From Krasilnikovozyma curviuscula (Eukaryota > Basidiomycota > Tremellomycetes > Cystofilobasidiales > Mrakiaceae): a stretch of 46,029 bases of DNA. A program made the translations under genes and the position numbers. Location: NCBI GenBank assembly GCA_014825775.1, contig MVAQ01000173.1:1-46029 (forward strand). The letters are read 5' to 3'. Positions 21,650-33,000 of this stretch are shown here, in pieces; position 1 is the first letter of the stretch; the number at the start of each line of letters is the position of its first letter. Below the pieces are notes generated by a model. That model made no database searches and was not told the DNA's origin. It was given only the letters and a program-made list of their open reading frames with translations.

Positions 21650-24338
21650 ATGACTTCTCACTCAAAGACATACATTGACGATATTCCAGGATCACTCTAC
21701 CTCGTCGATGAGGTACCCCAGGAGCACGAAGGAGTAATTCACGATGGAAAGACGGACGTTAGTAACCAACCCTCGGCCTGTTTGTTCCCTCTGTTTACTG
21801 ACTACTCATGATTCTTTCCTTAACCGTACTCAGATTGTTCTTGATCCCGCTCCCTCTCTCGATGTAAATAGCTTTCTCTACTTGCTGCTGCATTGTGAAC
21901 GGCACTAACACTCGCGATTGGCTTGCCACCACCCTGCCTCTGTCTGACCATAGGCTAATGATCCGCTGAACTGGAGCTACAGAAGGTGCATTCATTCACT
22001 CTTCTGAACTTTCTCGGGTTTAAAATGAGATGTTGTGACTGATTGCCTCTGCGTTGCCTCCCAACAGAAAACTCGTCGCCGTCGGCTGTGTTTACACCTA
22101 TGTCTGGCTCGTTGGCATGGCTGGTACCGCTCAAGGTGTAAGTATATCAGTCTAAAGACGCTGGTTGAACTTCAGTCTGCTAACTTAGGACTTCTAGTCG
22201 CTTCTCACCGCCATCACCAACGACACTGGCATCCCTCTGTCGACTTTGAACGCCGGGTCAGGGTACTCATTCTTGATGCTCGGTCTTGGTGGACTTGTTA
22301 TGCTTCCCTTGGCATTTACATTTGGTTTGAGACCGATCTGGCTGCTTGCGACGTTAGCTCCAAGTGAGTCGTTGCGCATCACCACTTTTCCTAGTCCTCA
22401 GTGCTCACTGTCAACTTTAAATTTAGCAATGATGAACGTCTGGGTGCCATTTATCACGTAAAGCATTGATTTTGATATTCTACAATATAAAGACGTGTTT
22501 ACTGACGCGTGTCGAACCTAAACAGCACCGATGGCGCCTGGTTGGGCAACAAGATCATCGGAGGTTTCCTCGGTGCGCCAATTGAATCTTTAGCTGAAGT
22601 TGCAATCTGTCAAATATTCTACTCTCATGAAAGAGGATTCTACCTCGGAGTCTACTCGCTGGTATTGTTTGGTTCCAACTGTAAGCTGCAACCTTTTACT
22701 GAAAAAACTTGAACTCCAGCTCACCGATTTATGTTCCTTGTTATTCTCAACAGACTTCTCACCAGCTATTTCGGGATACATATACCAAGGAATCGGATGT
22801 AAGTTACTGTCACTCTGCTTTCCACCCTCACTCCAAACCTGACAAGCGTCCTCTCCTTTCTTCCTCTTCTTCCAGGGCACAACACACAATACTACTGCGC
22901 TGGTCTCTGCGCAGCCTGCTTCGTAATACTCTTCTTTTTTATGGAAGAAACCAACTTTAACCGAGCAGCTGCAATGGCTGCATACCCATCTTCGTCTGGA
23001 AATGTCACCCCATCTACCGAAAAGGAGAAAGACGGCGTCGCAGTAGATACTGTCGAAGTTGGTGGTGGTAGGAGATTGTACGGAAAGGAGCACTCATTTG
23101 TTTACAAAATGGGCATGTTCAGGGAGAGATTTGCCGATAACAAGCAGCTTATCACCAGTAAGTTCTTCTTTCTTCCACTTTCACGAACATGTCTGCTGAT
23201 GACGGTCCTTCTGTTTGTAGTGATGTACAGACCACTCCTCCTCATTTTCAAATTCCCAGTCGTTGCTTGGTCCGGCTTCCAATACGGTTCCAGTCTCGTG
23301 TGGTACAACGTCCTCGTACGTGGCTTTACTTGCATTACAGTCTTATCTGAAGCTGACTTGCCGATTCAATTGCAGAACGGTACTGAAGCTTTGATTATGA
23401 ATGGCCCTCCTTATAACTTTTCTACTGCCGTCGGTGGTCTAATGTACTTTGCTCCACTCATCGGCGTTATCATTGGTGGATTTGGAACCGGGTAAGTGTC
23501 AACTTCCTTTGTTATCTCTGGGGAGACATGCTTACAGTTACCGCTCCAATCTGAAGAATAATTGGAGATCGATACGCTGTCTGGGCTGCAAGAAAGAACG
23601 GTGGTGTCAGAGAACCAGAACAACGACTGATTCTCCTCAGCGCTAGTGCCATTTTTGTTCCAGCCAGGCAAGTTCAAATTATTACTTCTCCGTCAATGAA
23701 GATACTTCAAGACTAACATTCCTCTTTCCTGAAAAGTCTCATCATGTGGGGCGTCGGCGCTGCGGAAGGGGTCTCTTGGGTCTGCCTCGCTTTCGGCCTT
23801 GCTTTAATCGGTGCTTCCAACGGTATCACCTGCTCCTTGACTCTTACATATGCTTTTGATGCGTACAGAGAGCTCCACGGAGAGGTCGTTATTGCCGTCA
23901 TCATCATCAGAAACTGCCTCAGTTTCGCCATCGTGAGTTCCGACTTTCACTCCGCTTTTTTGGGCTGTATCGCGATGGCTGACTTTTGTTACTCTATAGG
24001 GGTATGGCATTACGCCTTGGCTAGAGCTCGGATACAAGGATTGCTTTATCTCTGCTGCATTCGTCGGAATGGGTAAGTCCTTGCACCGGCGGGAGGACCG
24101 CCGTCTCACACACCGTTCACTTTCTCTTCGTGCTGATCCTTCACTATTGATCTTCAGGATGCACTCTAACTTTCATCCCAGTCATGATCTGGGGTAAATC
24201 TTGGAGAAGAAGTACTAAGGAGGCTTGTGAGTGTTGCGCCGCTGTTGGCCCTCAGCTACTTTGTTACTCATCCTATTGTTAAACATTGGATTTCTTTTAG
24301 ATTGGAAGTCTGTTGAGAAAAGCGCTCTCCATTTTTAA
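21650..24338 (+). CDS. Major facilitator superfamily transporter, DHA1/Hol1-like
   Basis: Predicted plasma-membrane proton-coupled transporter with 12 helices. Sixteen exons (21650-21757, 21834-21863, 21954-21985, 22068-22137, 22198-22363, 22427-22457, 22526-22680, 22754-22798, 22876-23157, 23221-23315, 23376-23491, 23557-23667, 23737-23932, 24000-24072, 24158-24226, 24301-24338) give 538 aa in continuous phase. The N-terminal ANDPLNWSYRRKL box is typical of fungal DHA1 drug:H+ antiporter-like and Hol1 transporters. A large cytosolic loop (MEETNFNRAAAMAAYPS to ERFADNKQ) separates the helix bundles. GFGTGIIGDRYAVWAARKNG and IRNCLSFAIGYGITPW match the second half of this family. One intron has a GC donor (exon 12 ends CCAGCCAG, then GCAAGT). 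Substrate is unknown; Hol1-type cation/polyamine uptake is one option. Confidence 0.88.
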
Positions 24339-24668
24339 AACTCTTCCGTTCAGTGGCTTTGCTCTTTTGTTCATGTTCAGTTTCTGGCTCTTACGGGTTC
24401 CTCAAGTCGCTTTCCCTCTACCCAAACTACTTTTGTATCAGCTGTAGTGCAAAAAATATTAGACTCTTGTGTATACATGTCGAATTCTATCTGTTGCGTT
24501 TCATGCGCCTCCTCATCCATCGAACATTTCTGACGTCAAAAATGTTAACGCACGTCCTTGAACATAACTTTCAAAAAATTATTATCTCAAGTTATACAGG
24601 TTCAGTTTTTACCCCTCTACTGCCTGATCCGATCCTCCAATCACTGTCACCAATTCTATTTCATTTTC
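24339..24668. other. Convergent 3' intergenic region
   Basis: 330 bp between convergent stop codons of the MFS gene and the unknown spliced gene. It is AT- and pyrimidine-rich on the plus strand, as expected of 3' UTRs. Plus-strand open frames here lack motifs. Confidence 0.5.
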
Positions 24669-25697
24669 TTAATACCCATTTCCAGTTGGTTTGTGATGAA
24701 GGTGATCACGACGGCACATCATCAAGTAATCACGATCCACATCATGTCCCACTATATGTTTTTCAAACTCATCACAGAATTTACCGAAGAAGTCTGCTGT
24801 TTCCGCTGCGTGTTGTTGATTGAGGTGGTGGTGTGGAAAATTGCGCTGAGGGGGAATCCACCATGTCAGTGAGGAGATCGTTTTTCTTAAGTGCAGCATA
24901 CAGGATCTAGATACTTACATGGTTTTCGGAGAAAACAGATCCAGCTTGATCCGCGGGATGAAACGTCTCAATGTGAGCCCACCCGTTCCAAAACGGTTTG
25001 CTTCTTGTGTAGTAACCTGGCCTATCCGGATCACCACTTACTTCTCGACCTTCCCTAAAACAGCTACTTCTACTACTCTCAACGGTTGTAGACTGAGTAA
25101 TGTGATGTTGACACTGATGCAGTAGGCCTTGGAAGTGATGATGGCGGTTGGGCGGACAAGCAAGGTGAAGTGAAGAAAACACTACGTTGGGTTCCTCAGA
25201 GAGATTTGTCGCATCACCTAATGTAAAAATAATAGCTGTGAGACATGCAACAAAGACGGCACTACACTGAAGTATGTCTTCGTGGACAATGTTTTGCTTT
25301 CTTCTCGCCCGCACCAGAACAATTATTGTCCTCCTCATCTCCAGACCGACAGCCACAAAACATCTTTATAAAATTATCGTCTCACCAACACTGTCCACAT
25401 GCGTAATCGATGTATCACCAACGCTGCAACTCATTTCTGAAGGCGAGAGTTGAACCTACACAAGGGGCGAAGATATCACCAACAAGTTCGGGTGAGGAAA
25501 CTTCTGAGGACCAAGGATGGAAATGATAGTAAACTTTTACCTACGGTAGAATGCTGAAACCCCCCTTCCAGTCCCTGCTCTGTCTCAACCTCCGTACTCA
25601 TTTCACAAAGCTGATAGCTCTTTATCCTGCGTTTATTGTTCGTCAACATGGACTTGAAATAGTTTGGTGTGAGGTGCTTTAAAAGGTGAGACTCCAT
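24669..25697 (-). CDS. Unknown spliced protein, 232 aa, His-rich
   Basis: Not recognised. Four exons (25697-25545, 25455-25386, 25217-24919, 24845-24669) with consensus splice sites join without a phase error into 232 codons, which argues for a real gene. Exon junctions read QHST/VQLSPSE, VDSV-GDATNL and SENH/RNFPHHHLN. No signal peptide or membrane segment is evident. Residues after about 75 are rich in His, Ser and Cys, for example NRHHHFQGLLHQCQHH and FPHHHLNQQHAAETADFF, and the C-terminal 40 residues look helical and acidic/basic (FGKFCDEFEKHIVGHDVDRD). An internal Met33 is an alternative start. It may be lineage-restricted or fast evolving. A metal-binding role is only a guess from the His/Cys content. 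Confidence 0.6.
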
Positions 25698-26499
25698 TCT
25701 TCTAGCTCTTGACTGATGGTAGCTGGGAGTGACGGGCGATGCAGAGTTAACCTGGCCGTCTCAAATATTTATAGCTCGAAAGAAAACAAAGGTCGGTCGA
25801 CGGCAGTTTTTACTTTTTCTTTCCAGGGCAAACACATTAAGACCACAGCCAAAGACTTCCCTTTTGGTCAGTTCTACGACTTTCACCCTGTTGTTGATGA
25901 TGGTTGTGAAAGCAAGATAGGTGAATCACTTTGCGTAAGCGGAGGGCGACGCTCGGTATGCTCGCACTTCTCTTTCCCACCAGCATCATCATTTTCAGGC
26001 GAAGAAACTTCTACAAACAAATGATGGATAGGATATAATTGTCCATATTACAAAGGATGAAAAGGAAGGCTGCTTTTTTCCAACTGATGCAATATACTTG
26101 ATTACTAATTTGGGGGCCAGAGAATCATGCTATGTACAGTTATGACCACCGTACAAAAGAATTCCATTGTCCGTTTGAAGAAGACAAAGAAAGGATAGCG
26201 GAAACGAAGGAAGGGAGGCCGAAAAGGAAAGGATAAGTTGTTGTTGGGCCACACAAATTTGGTTCCGATGAGAACCCGAGAAGGGATGGATGTGACGTAT
26301 GATGTGATTGAAAATATTTGTTGTTGTATCTGGAATACTTTTGATTGTTGAAAACGAGCCGACGGAAATGAGGGAATTGTGGCACACGAATCAGCAGAAA
26401 GGGAAGTCTGCCAACAAAGACACGAGGAATAAAAGGAGGTCAGAGTTAAGAGATCGTTCACAACAACAGCATACGACAACACTCACAGTATCAAACTCG
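25698..26499. other. Intergenic region; Ecl1-like 3' UTR and upstream region
   Basis: About 800 bp between the start of the unknown spliced gene and the stop of the Ecl1-like gene, both on the minus strand. Several 60-125 codon frames on both strands lack motifs. The part adjacent to 26499 is A/G-rich on the plus strand (pyrimidine-rich as minus-strand transcript) and is best read as 3' UTR. Confidence 0.45.
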
Positions 26500-29357
26500 T
26501 CAATCCTTTTCGAAATAGAACAGTTTTTTCCCTTCACCAAAGCTGCCAGCGATACCATGTCCACTCCCACCTCTAGGAACCAACCTCGGTACCTCATAAA
26601 CCCTCTCTCTCTTATCCCAGCTCCACTGCTTTTTCGAAACCTGATGTGGCAGGCTCTGGGGCGCGAATGCGTTGTTGACGATAGCCGCATGGTGGAGGCT
26701 CTGTGGGTGGGGATGCTGAGAAGATGATCGGCGCTGGGGGATCTCACTAGTAATGATAAGACTCTGTGTGGGCGTAATTTGCTGCGACGATGACTGATAG
26801 CTTTGAGAAAGTAATGATGAAGTTTGACTGGGCGGCGCTCGGCCTCGTCGACGCATCTCGCGAGCCTCTTCTACGGCGCGGTGAAACTCGTCATCCTCAT
26901 CCGAGAGTTCGCCTTCTTCATCGTCGCTGTGGGTTGTGGGCCGAAGAGCAGGAGAGACAGGTGCGCCAATGATCGGAGAGTGGTTCATCTGCGACGAAAC
27001 CTTTCTAGAACCAGCTGGCTTTGCTCCACCTTCGCCGCCGAGGGAACCATGGCTTGAACTCCTGGCCGCACTTCGCGAGTTCATTGCTGATATCGACTGG
27101 GAGCTAGATGTACGGGTGAACGATGCGGCGTAGTTGGCGTAAAGTGACGCAGTTGCGGGTGCCGACCCAGGCTCGAAGGCCGGTGTGTGAGGATGGTGGT
27201 GGTAGTAGTGAGAATTGTGTGATTGAATGGGAGAGGAGATGAGGAGACCGCCGTGTTGTGGTTGTAAGCTGGTTGGATGAATTACCTGGACGCTGGAAGG
27301 TCGGCGGCTTCGATCTGCTGAACGAGGCTGCTTGGGCTTGACCTGGATGGCGCTTTCAAAATCAAACACCGAAGATGTTGATGATGCTGATTTAGGGAGG
27401 GGCGGTGAGAGCGGCGAGGATTGCTGATGGGAAGTAGCGGTGGTCGTCCTTGGAAGAGCGAGCAGTTTGCTTGTGAGAGGTGTCATCTTTTTGAGAGACG
27501 AATGATGGCTGTGGAGGTGTTGATGCGAGTGGTCCCACATGGAAGCCAAAGAGTCGGTGGAAGACTCAGTCAGCGTCGAGGCTGTTCCGCGACTACCTCT
27601 TCTCTCCTTCTCACTCTGACTGAGACGGCGAAGACCACCACCCTCTACTCCTCCAGGCGAACCTAAAGGAAAATACGAGCCATCCTCCGATTCTGATCCA
27701 GAGACAAACAGTGGTGAGGGAAGAGGCGCCTTAATATTATCTTGGCCTCCGAAGTATAACGAGTTTGGTGGATAAGCTGGTAGTGGATAGGGCGAGAGAC
27801 CGATACAGAGCGCCGTCTGAAATTGTTCCAAGTCACCCATCGAACGTTCATGGTCCTTTTGCTCGCATTTCGTGGAGCAGTATAAAGTGGAATGGGAAGG
27901 GTTGATGGCGCGAAGACCTTGCTTAGTGTGTATTGTGCTGGCAGTCGGCGCTGAAGGTGTTGCTAGGGGAGGCGCATCATATGGTTTTGGAGAAGTCGAT
28001 ATGAGTCTCTTTGTTGTAGAGAAGACACAGTCATTAGAGGAGTGAGAGCGCTGGAGGTTGGGAGGCGCCATCAGTTGCGAAGGTGGTGGGTTGGCAGGTC
28101 GGCCGGCGGCGGGACATGTAGTGGTGTTAGCAGAGGGAAGTCTCCCGGTCGACAAGTTTCGTCTGACGATGGTACCAGTTGAAGTCTTGACCATTGCGGA
28201 GGACGTGACATCACCTGCGCAGGAGGTGGTGGGTAGTTTTGACTGAAAGGCCGATCGGCGGACAAAATCAGGTGAGGAGTCATTCGGTTTGAGATTTTGA
28301 GTTTTTTGGAGTTAACGTGGAAATGGTTATTGACGCGAAGAGGTTGGGCGGAATCAAGGAATGATAACAAGGTTGGTACAATCGGCAGTACCACGAGATA
28401 TCAGAGAAAGGAAAAAAAAAACAAAGGGGGGGGGGTCAGCGCCTTGATCCCTGCAGCCGATGTTTCGCCACTAAAGCGACACATGATTCCAGAAGGACGG
28501 AAGTAAGGGAAAAGGACGAAGGACATACCCTCAAAGTACCTGAAACAGCTGATGGTTGTTTTCCTGCTCCATTGTTGGCTGTTGATGCCTTGGACTGATG
28601 ACCGGCAAGTGGATGTTATTATTTCAGATAGGGATTGGTTACGAGTTGGTTCGTTTTCACGACAGCAGATAAGTCGAAGGAAGCAGAACCATTAGAAGAG
28701 AAAGTATGTGAGTTTGTTAGAGTGGTGTGGAGACCCAATGGGCGACAAAGACGGTAGGTTTGTTGGAGGCGGCGTGAAATGAAGCCATGGTAATCGTCGG
28801 GAGGGCGAGTAATCGAGTGAAATTTTGACCAAATGAGAGGAGAAAAAGAACACAAGCAGAAAATTACAAGGGGGAAGATGATGGGGAGGTCATTGGAGCG
28901 TGTTCGGATGCCAGAAGGATGATGGATTTGCAGCGAAAGGGCGGGAGGATGGAATTGAGGAAAGCAGCAGCCATTCATCGACAGCGACCCAAAATCGAAC
29001 GAAAGGAAGTCCAAGAGAATCACGAGAAGGAGCATGATACGATGGGGACCAAGTAACAGCGTGATAAGAAGTAGCAAGGTTGGTTAGTCCTGTTACACCC
29101 ATATTGCCGGTGTTTCAGCGCAATATAAAGCAGCGTCACACGATGCTCTTTTTTCAGTAACATACCTTGACAGTACCAGATTTCGACCTCTTGAACACTG
29201 GAGGGATAGGTTTGATGGGCTTCAGCCCACCGTTCTTGGCTGTACATATTGCCGCCGTTGGGTTCGTCCCATCGTCGAGGGCAGCAAGCTTTGGGGCTGG
29301 AATGAGCGTATCGCACACGCTGCAGTACGACTCGAAGAAGCCGTCCTCGTCAAACAT
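26500..29357 (-). CDS. Ecl1-family (life-span regulatory) zinc-finger-like protein, long form
   Basis: Related to fission yeast Ecl1/2/3 (extender of chronological life span), small stress and nutrient-response regulators. Three exons (29357-29166, 28594-28529, 28242-26500), all phase 0, give 666 aa. Exon 1 has the family's first Cys pair in FFESYCSVCDTLIPAP (Cys12, Cys15) and a basic tail (FKRSKSGTVK). The second pair lies in TLYCSTKCEQKDHE (about Cys208, Cys212), followed by DLEQFQTALCIGLSPYPLP. The remaining 430 residues are disordered, Ser/Gln/His/Pro-rich. Yeast members are only about 80 aa; basidiomycete versions carry long low-complexity extensions. Exon 2 codes just 22 residues and sits between a 571-nt and a 286-nt intron. 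Nuclear location is likely by analogy. Confidence 0.75.
28412..28435. repeat. A10/G10 homopolymer pair in an intron
   Basis: Runs of ten A and ten G lie close together within the second intron of the Ecl1-like gene. They are non-coding and are a likely site of length variation or sequencing error. Confidence 0.75.
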
Positions 29358-30045
29358 GGCAGCTGAGCATATAATGTACGCTGAAAACTGGCGAGAGAGG
29401 GACGGTTCACTTCATTTGCGGTGGTGGTTGGGCGCTTGCACACGGGACAAGAAGGGTTTCGCGTTTTCGCACCGGAAGGCCCACAAACGATGTCACCGGT
29501 GCGGCGTTCGAGGCTTTTTCACAGTGTCTTCGTCCTTATTAACCCTTCCACTCAAATAAATTAAGAGAGAGGGAGCGAGCGAGAAAGGGAGAGAAAACTC
29601 TAAGCATATAGATGGGGAGACAATGATTGAATCTGCTCATTTAGACAGGAGAAGAGTGAGCCCCTGTATTTGTGTGACCTTGCCTGCGCGGAGCCCCAAC
29701 AGAAAAAAAAAACAGGCGGACTCCTTTTTACAAGCGATCAGGACCAACAAGCAGAGTCAAAGGTCACAGAAGGGTTTGTAAAGAAATACAAGCAAGACTG
29801 AACGTGTACCGAAAAAGCAAGACCACCACCGAGTTGTTTCTGTGGATATACCGTGTACATCCGAAATTGTCTTTCGGTCATTCACCTAGTTTCTTCGACT
29901 TCAAGTAAACATTATAACGATACAGCCTAGGCTTGGAACTAGTTCATCCTTGTCATAAATAATTCATTACAAACAAAAAAACGATAAAAATGGAGCTATA
30001 CGATGGATGTATCGTACAGTGCTACGAAATAAGTGAACGACGGGA
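29358..30045. other. Intergenic region upstream of the Ecl1-like gene
   Basis: 688 bp between the Ecl1-like start and the stop of the PH-like gene, both on the minus strand. It should contain the Ecl1-like promoter and the PH-like gene 3' UTR; the part near 29880-30045 is AT-rich. An A run (about 29703-29712) lies in the middle. No gene is seen. Confidence 0.5.
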
Positions 30046-33000
30046 TCATCTTCTTCTTACAGCTCCTGATGCAGCAGATGGTGCAGGTGTTGTCCCTCTA
30101 GGCGCTTGATTGACACTCGGTTGCTGCATTAGGGTTGCGACGGATGTGTGCTTGACCTTCAAGCTGAACAACTCGGCGATGTCTCTTTCGAGAGCTTTCT
30201 TCTCCTCACGCACTAGTATCCGATAAATTTAGTCAGATCCGCTGCGGGGAAAGAATCAGGAAGGATAAACTCACTACTGCCCAGCTCGTGCATGTTACGG
30301 TTCACCTCGTGAGACAGAATCTTTTTAAACTCTTCCACATGCATGTTTACATTCAAGCTCGTAGCCTCCTTCATGGATTCAACAAAACGAAGACGTTCTC
30401 CCCTTATTTCGTGGGTGAGATCGACGGCCAGCGCGCGTAACAACTGCTCGTGTTCAACGCGCTGGCGCTCCAAGGACGAGTACAGACCTTCTAACGCTGA
30501 ACAAAAGAGAAATCAGAAACTCACTGCTCGTCAAAGGTAACATGGGAAAAGCTCACCAGAAGTCTGTCCCATCGTCCGCTGGCGGTCTTGTTCAATCACA
30601 GCAACCAACCCGTCGAGTTTCGACACCAGCGAGTCACCATTCTGGCTCCGTTGAGCCTCCGACATCGCTTTCATCTCCTTCAGCATATGGGGCACGGAGA
30701 CTATTGGCGCCATGTCTCCCGAGAGTTTCGTCAAGTTTCCAGACATGTTCTCAATCTGTTTCGAGCTGCTCTCCACAAACTTCTCCAACCAGGCGTTTAG
30801 GTCATTCAGGTCTAGAGCAAACAAATGTCAGAGGTCAGGAAATGAACAAGTATGACAGCTGGTATCCCTACTTACATCGAGCAATATCAGAAGTCTGTTG
30901 TGACTGGAGAGATCGTTGGATTTCGTTGTCCTTCACCAGAGCAAGGACTTCCTTTAGCTGCGGAATGATATGACCAAGTCAGTATCAGATCAGCTTTTAC
31001 CATGATGACCTGTCAATGACTTACCTCTTCAGTCGGGAAGTCTGTTGGTGTTGGGCCAGTTTCATTAGCAGCTGCGCTAGTCTCCGACGGCACCTGGAAA
31101 CAACAGATGTCAGACTAACATGACACATTTGATAAAGATACTATACTCACTTCTGCAGTCGTGGTCTCTGACTTGGAGAGTGCCCCTGGCATCGAGTTCG
31201 CACTCCGTGTTGAATCCTCCTCTCCTACCACTGGTTTGGAGTCTGTGTTGCTCGAGGTGGCGCCCGCCGCTTGGATAGCTTCACAAAGCTCCATGATCCT
31301 CGCTAGTTTATTATCCAACTGCTCAGGATTCATGTCAGACTCCTTTGATGAAGCTGGGGGAGGCGCCTTTGAAGTCGCCAAGGCAGCCAACTTCATTGAG
31401 TCCGCCATTGCTTTAAGGTCCAGCTGTATTCCACCAATCTTATCTTCAATCCTACTACCTCTCAAGCCGTTTGTTTCAAATCCAGCAATGATTTGCCGTA
31501 CGTCGCGATGCACCTCGCTGAGTTTGAAGCCGTGGTTCTGTGCCTGAGTTGCTTGGAAAGCGTCGTTGCCAGAGATGGCCTCGAGCACCGGCGTAAGATC
31601 GACCACCGCGGGTGTGGGTGCGGATAATGGCACAATGGTAGATTCAGGTAAAGATAACGACTGTATAATGGGGGTTGGGTCCGTCGACTCAAACAAGAGC
31701 TGGGAGGACGGCGTCGGCGTCGGCATTTGATCCTGAGCGGGAGGCTCGAGGGCTGGTGGAGAAAAGTTGAGAGCTCTGGGGTTGCGCTGGACTTGAGAAG
31801 CGGACCGTGAGGGGTTGAGGTCAGAAGAGTCGAATGAGGATTGCGCCATGTCGATAGAGGGGGCAGTAGGCGAAAAGAGAGGCTGGTGATGTTGAGGTTG
31901 GGAAGCTGAGCCGCTGGAATAGGACCGATTTCTGGAGGCGAAATAGTTTCCTTGCTGTGAATGATGTTGTTGGTTTAGTCCCCTCGCCGCTGCTCGAACT
32001 TTGGACATCTGTTCCAACGGTGCGGGTTCTTCTTTGCGTTCGTCCCTGAATCCAGAAGAGCTTTCGCTGGCCTGGTCGTAAGGAAGACCAGCTGGGACTT
32101 GGAGATCGGAGAGGGTTGGATGTGTATAAGGGAGTTGATGCGGATGGTGATCATGCGACGGCGGTGCTGTATGCTGAGAGTGGGAGTTGTCAACAGATGG
32201 CTGTTTGAGCTGAGCACCAAACATTCGCTCAACAGACAACCTCAGCTCATCTGCGTTCCCTAGGAAGGCAGGCTCTTCTAACTGGGGGGCAATGTCCGGG
32301 ATGTTGCCGAGCGGAGGTGTATCAAGAAGACTATCCTGTGGGGAATCTTGGAGGTGACCATCGCTGTGGTTTCCATCTTCTGAGAGAGGTGGCGGATTGG
32401 CTACGAGAGCGTCCCTATTTAAAATGAAAAACAAAAAGAGTTAATTGGTCTAGTAGCCCTTTTTTTTAACCATCAGCGAGAACCGTGGAAAGTACTGACC
32501 ATATCGACGACACCCAGCCCATCCTCTCGCCAACGCTCTCAACAGCTACAACCACGCCCTCCCTACCTTCACCAAGTATCTCTAAATAATGCACTTCCTT
32601 TTCATCTTCCCCTTCAGACGGCGACGGCCACCTGAGCGCCGCCTGGCTCCCCGGAACGGAGCGTACGACGGTCTTTGTACTTAGCTGGATTTTACGCTTC
32701 GCCCGTCCTCCGCGCAGAGAGAGGTACGAGAGGTGCAAGGAGCCCGGCTGGAGAGAGCCCGTGGTGCGGATCCAGTGTGGAGGTACGGCATCCGTATCGT
32801 AGAAAAACAAAGGCCCCGTTCGGATGGCCTGTCACGCCAGATGAAGAGCGAAAAGGAGAATGTATCAGCGGTAGGCAGCTTGAGAAAGATCTCGATGACT
32901 GGCAGGCAGACTCACGTTTTGATCTGACCTAAACACAACCCCAGCCACGTTCGCCTGCAGTGCTGGATATCGTGGCTGAACCTCAACTGATTTCTTCCTG

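Noticed and set aside
24353..24872. Plus-strand open frames of 104-156 codons after the MFS gene
   Set aside because: They begin in the MFS 3' UTR and run antisense to the last exon of the spliced unknown gene, with no recognisable protein features.
25440..25470. GGTTCAACTC word resembling a tRNA B box on the minus strand
   Set aside because: No matching A box at the right distance and no acceptor or anticodon stem pairing; the word lies at a splice acceptor and exon start of the unknown gene.
26105..26482. 125-codon minus-strand open frame after the Ecl1-like stop
   Set aside because: Pyrimidine-rich, Phe/Ser-biased translation directly downstream of a stop codon; best explained as 3' UTR.
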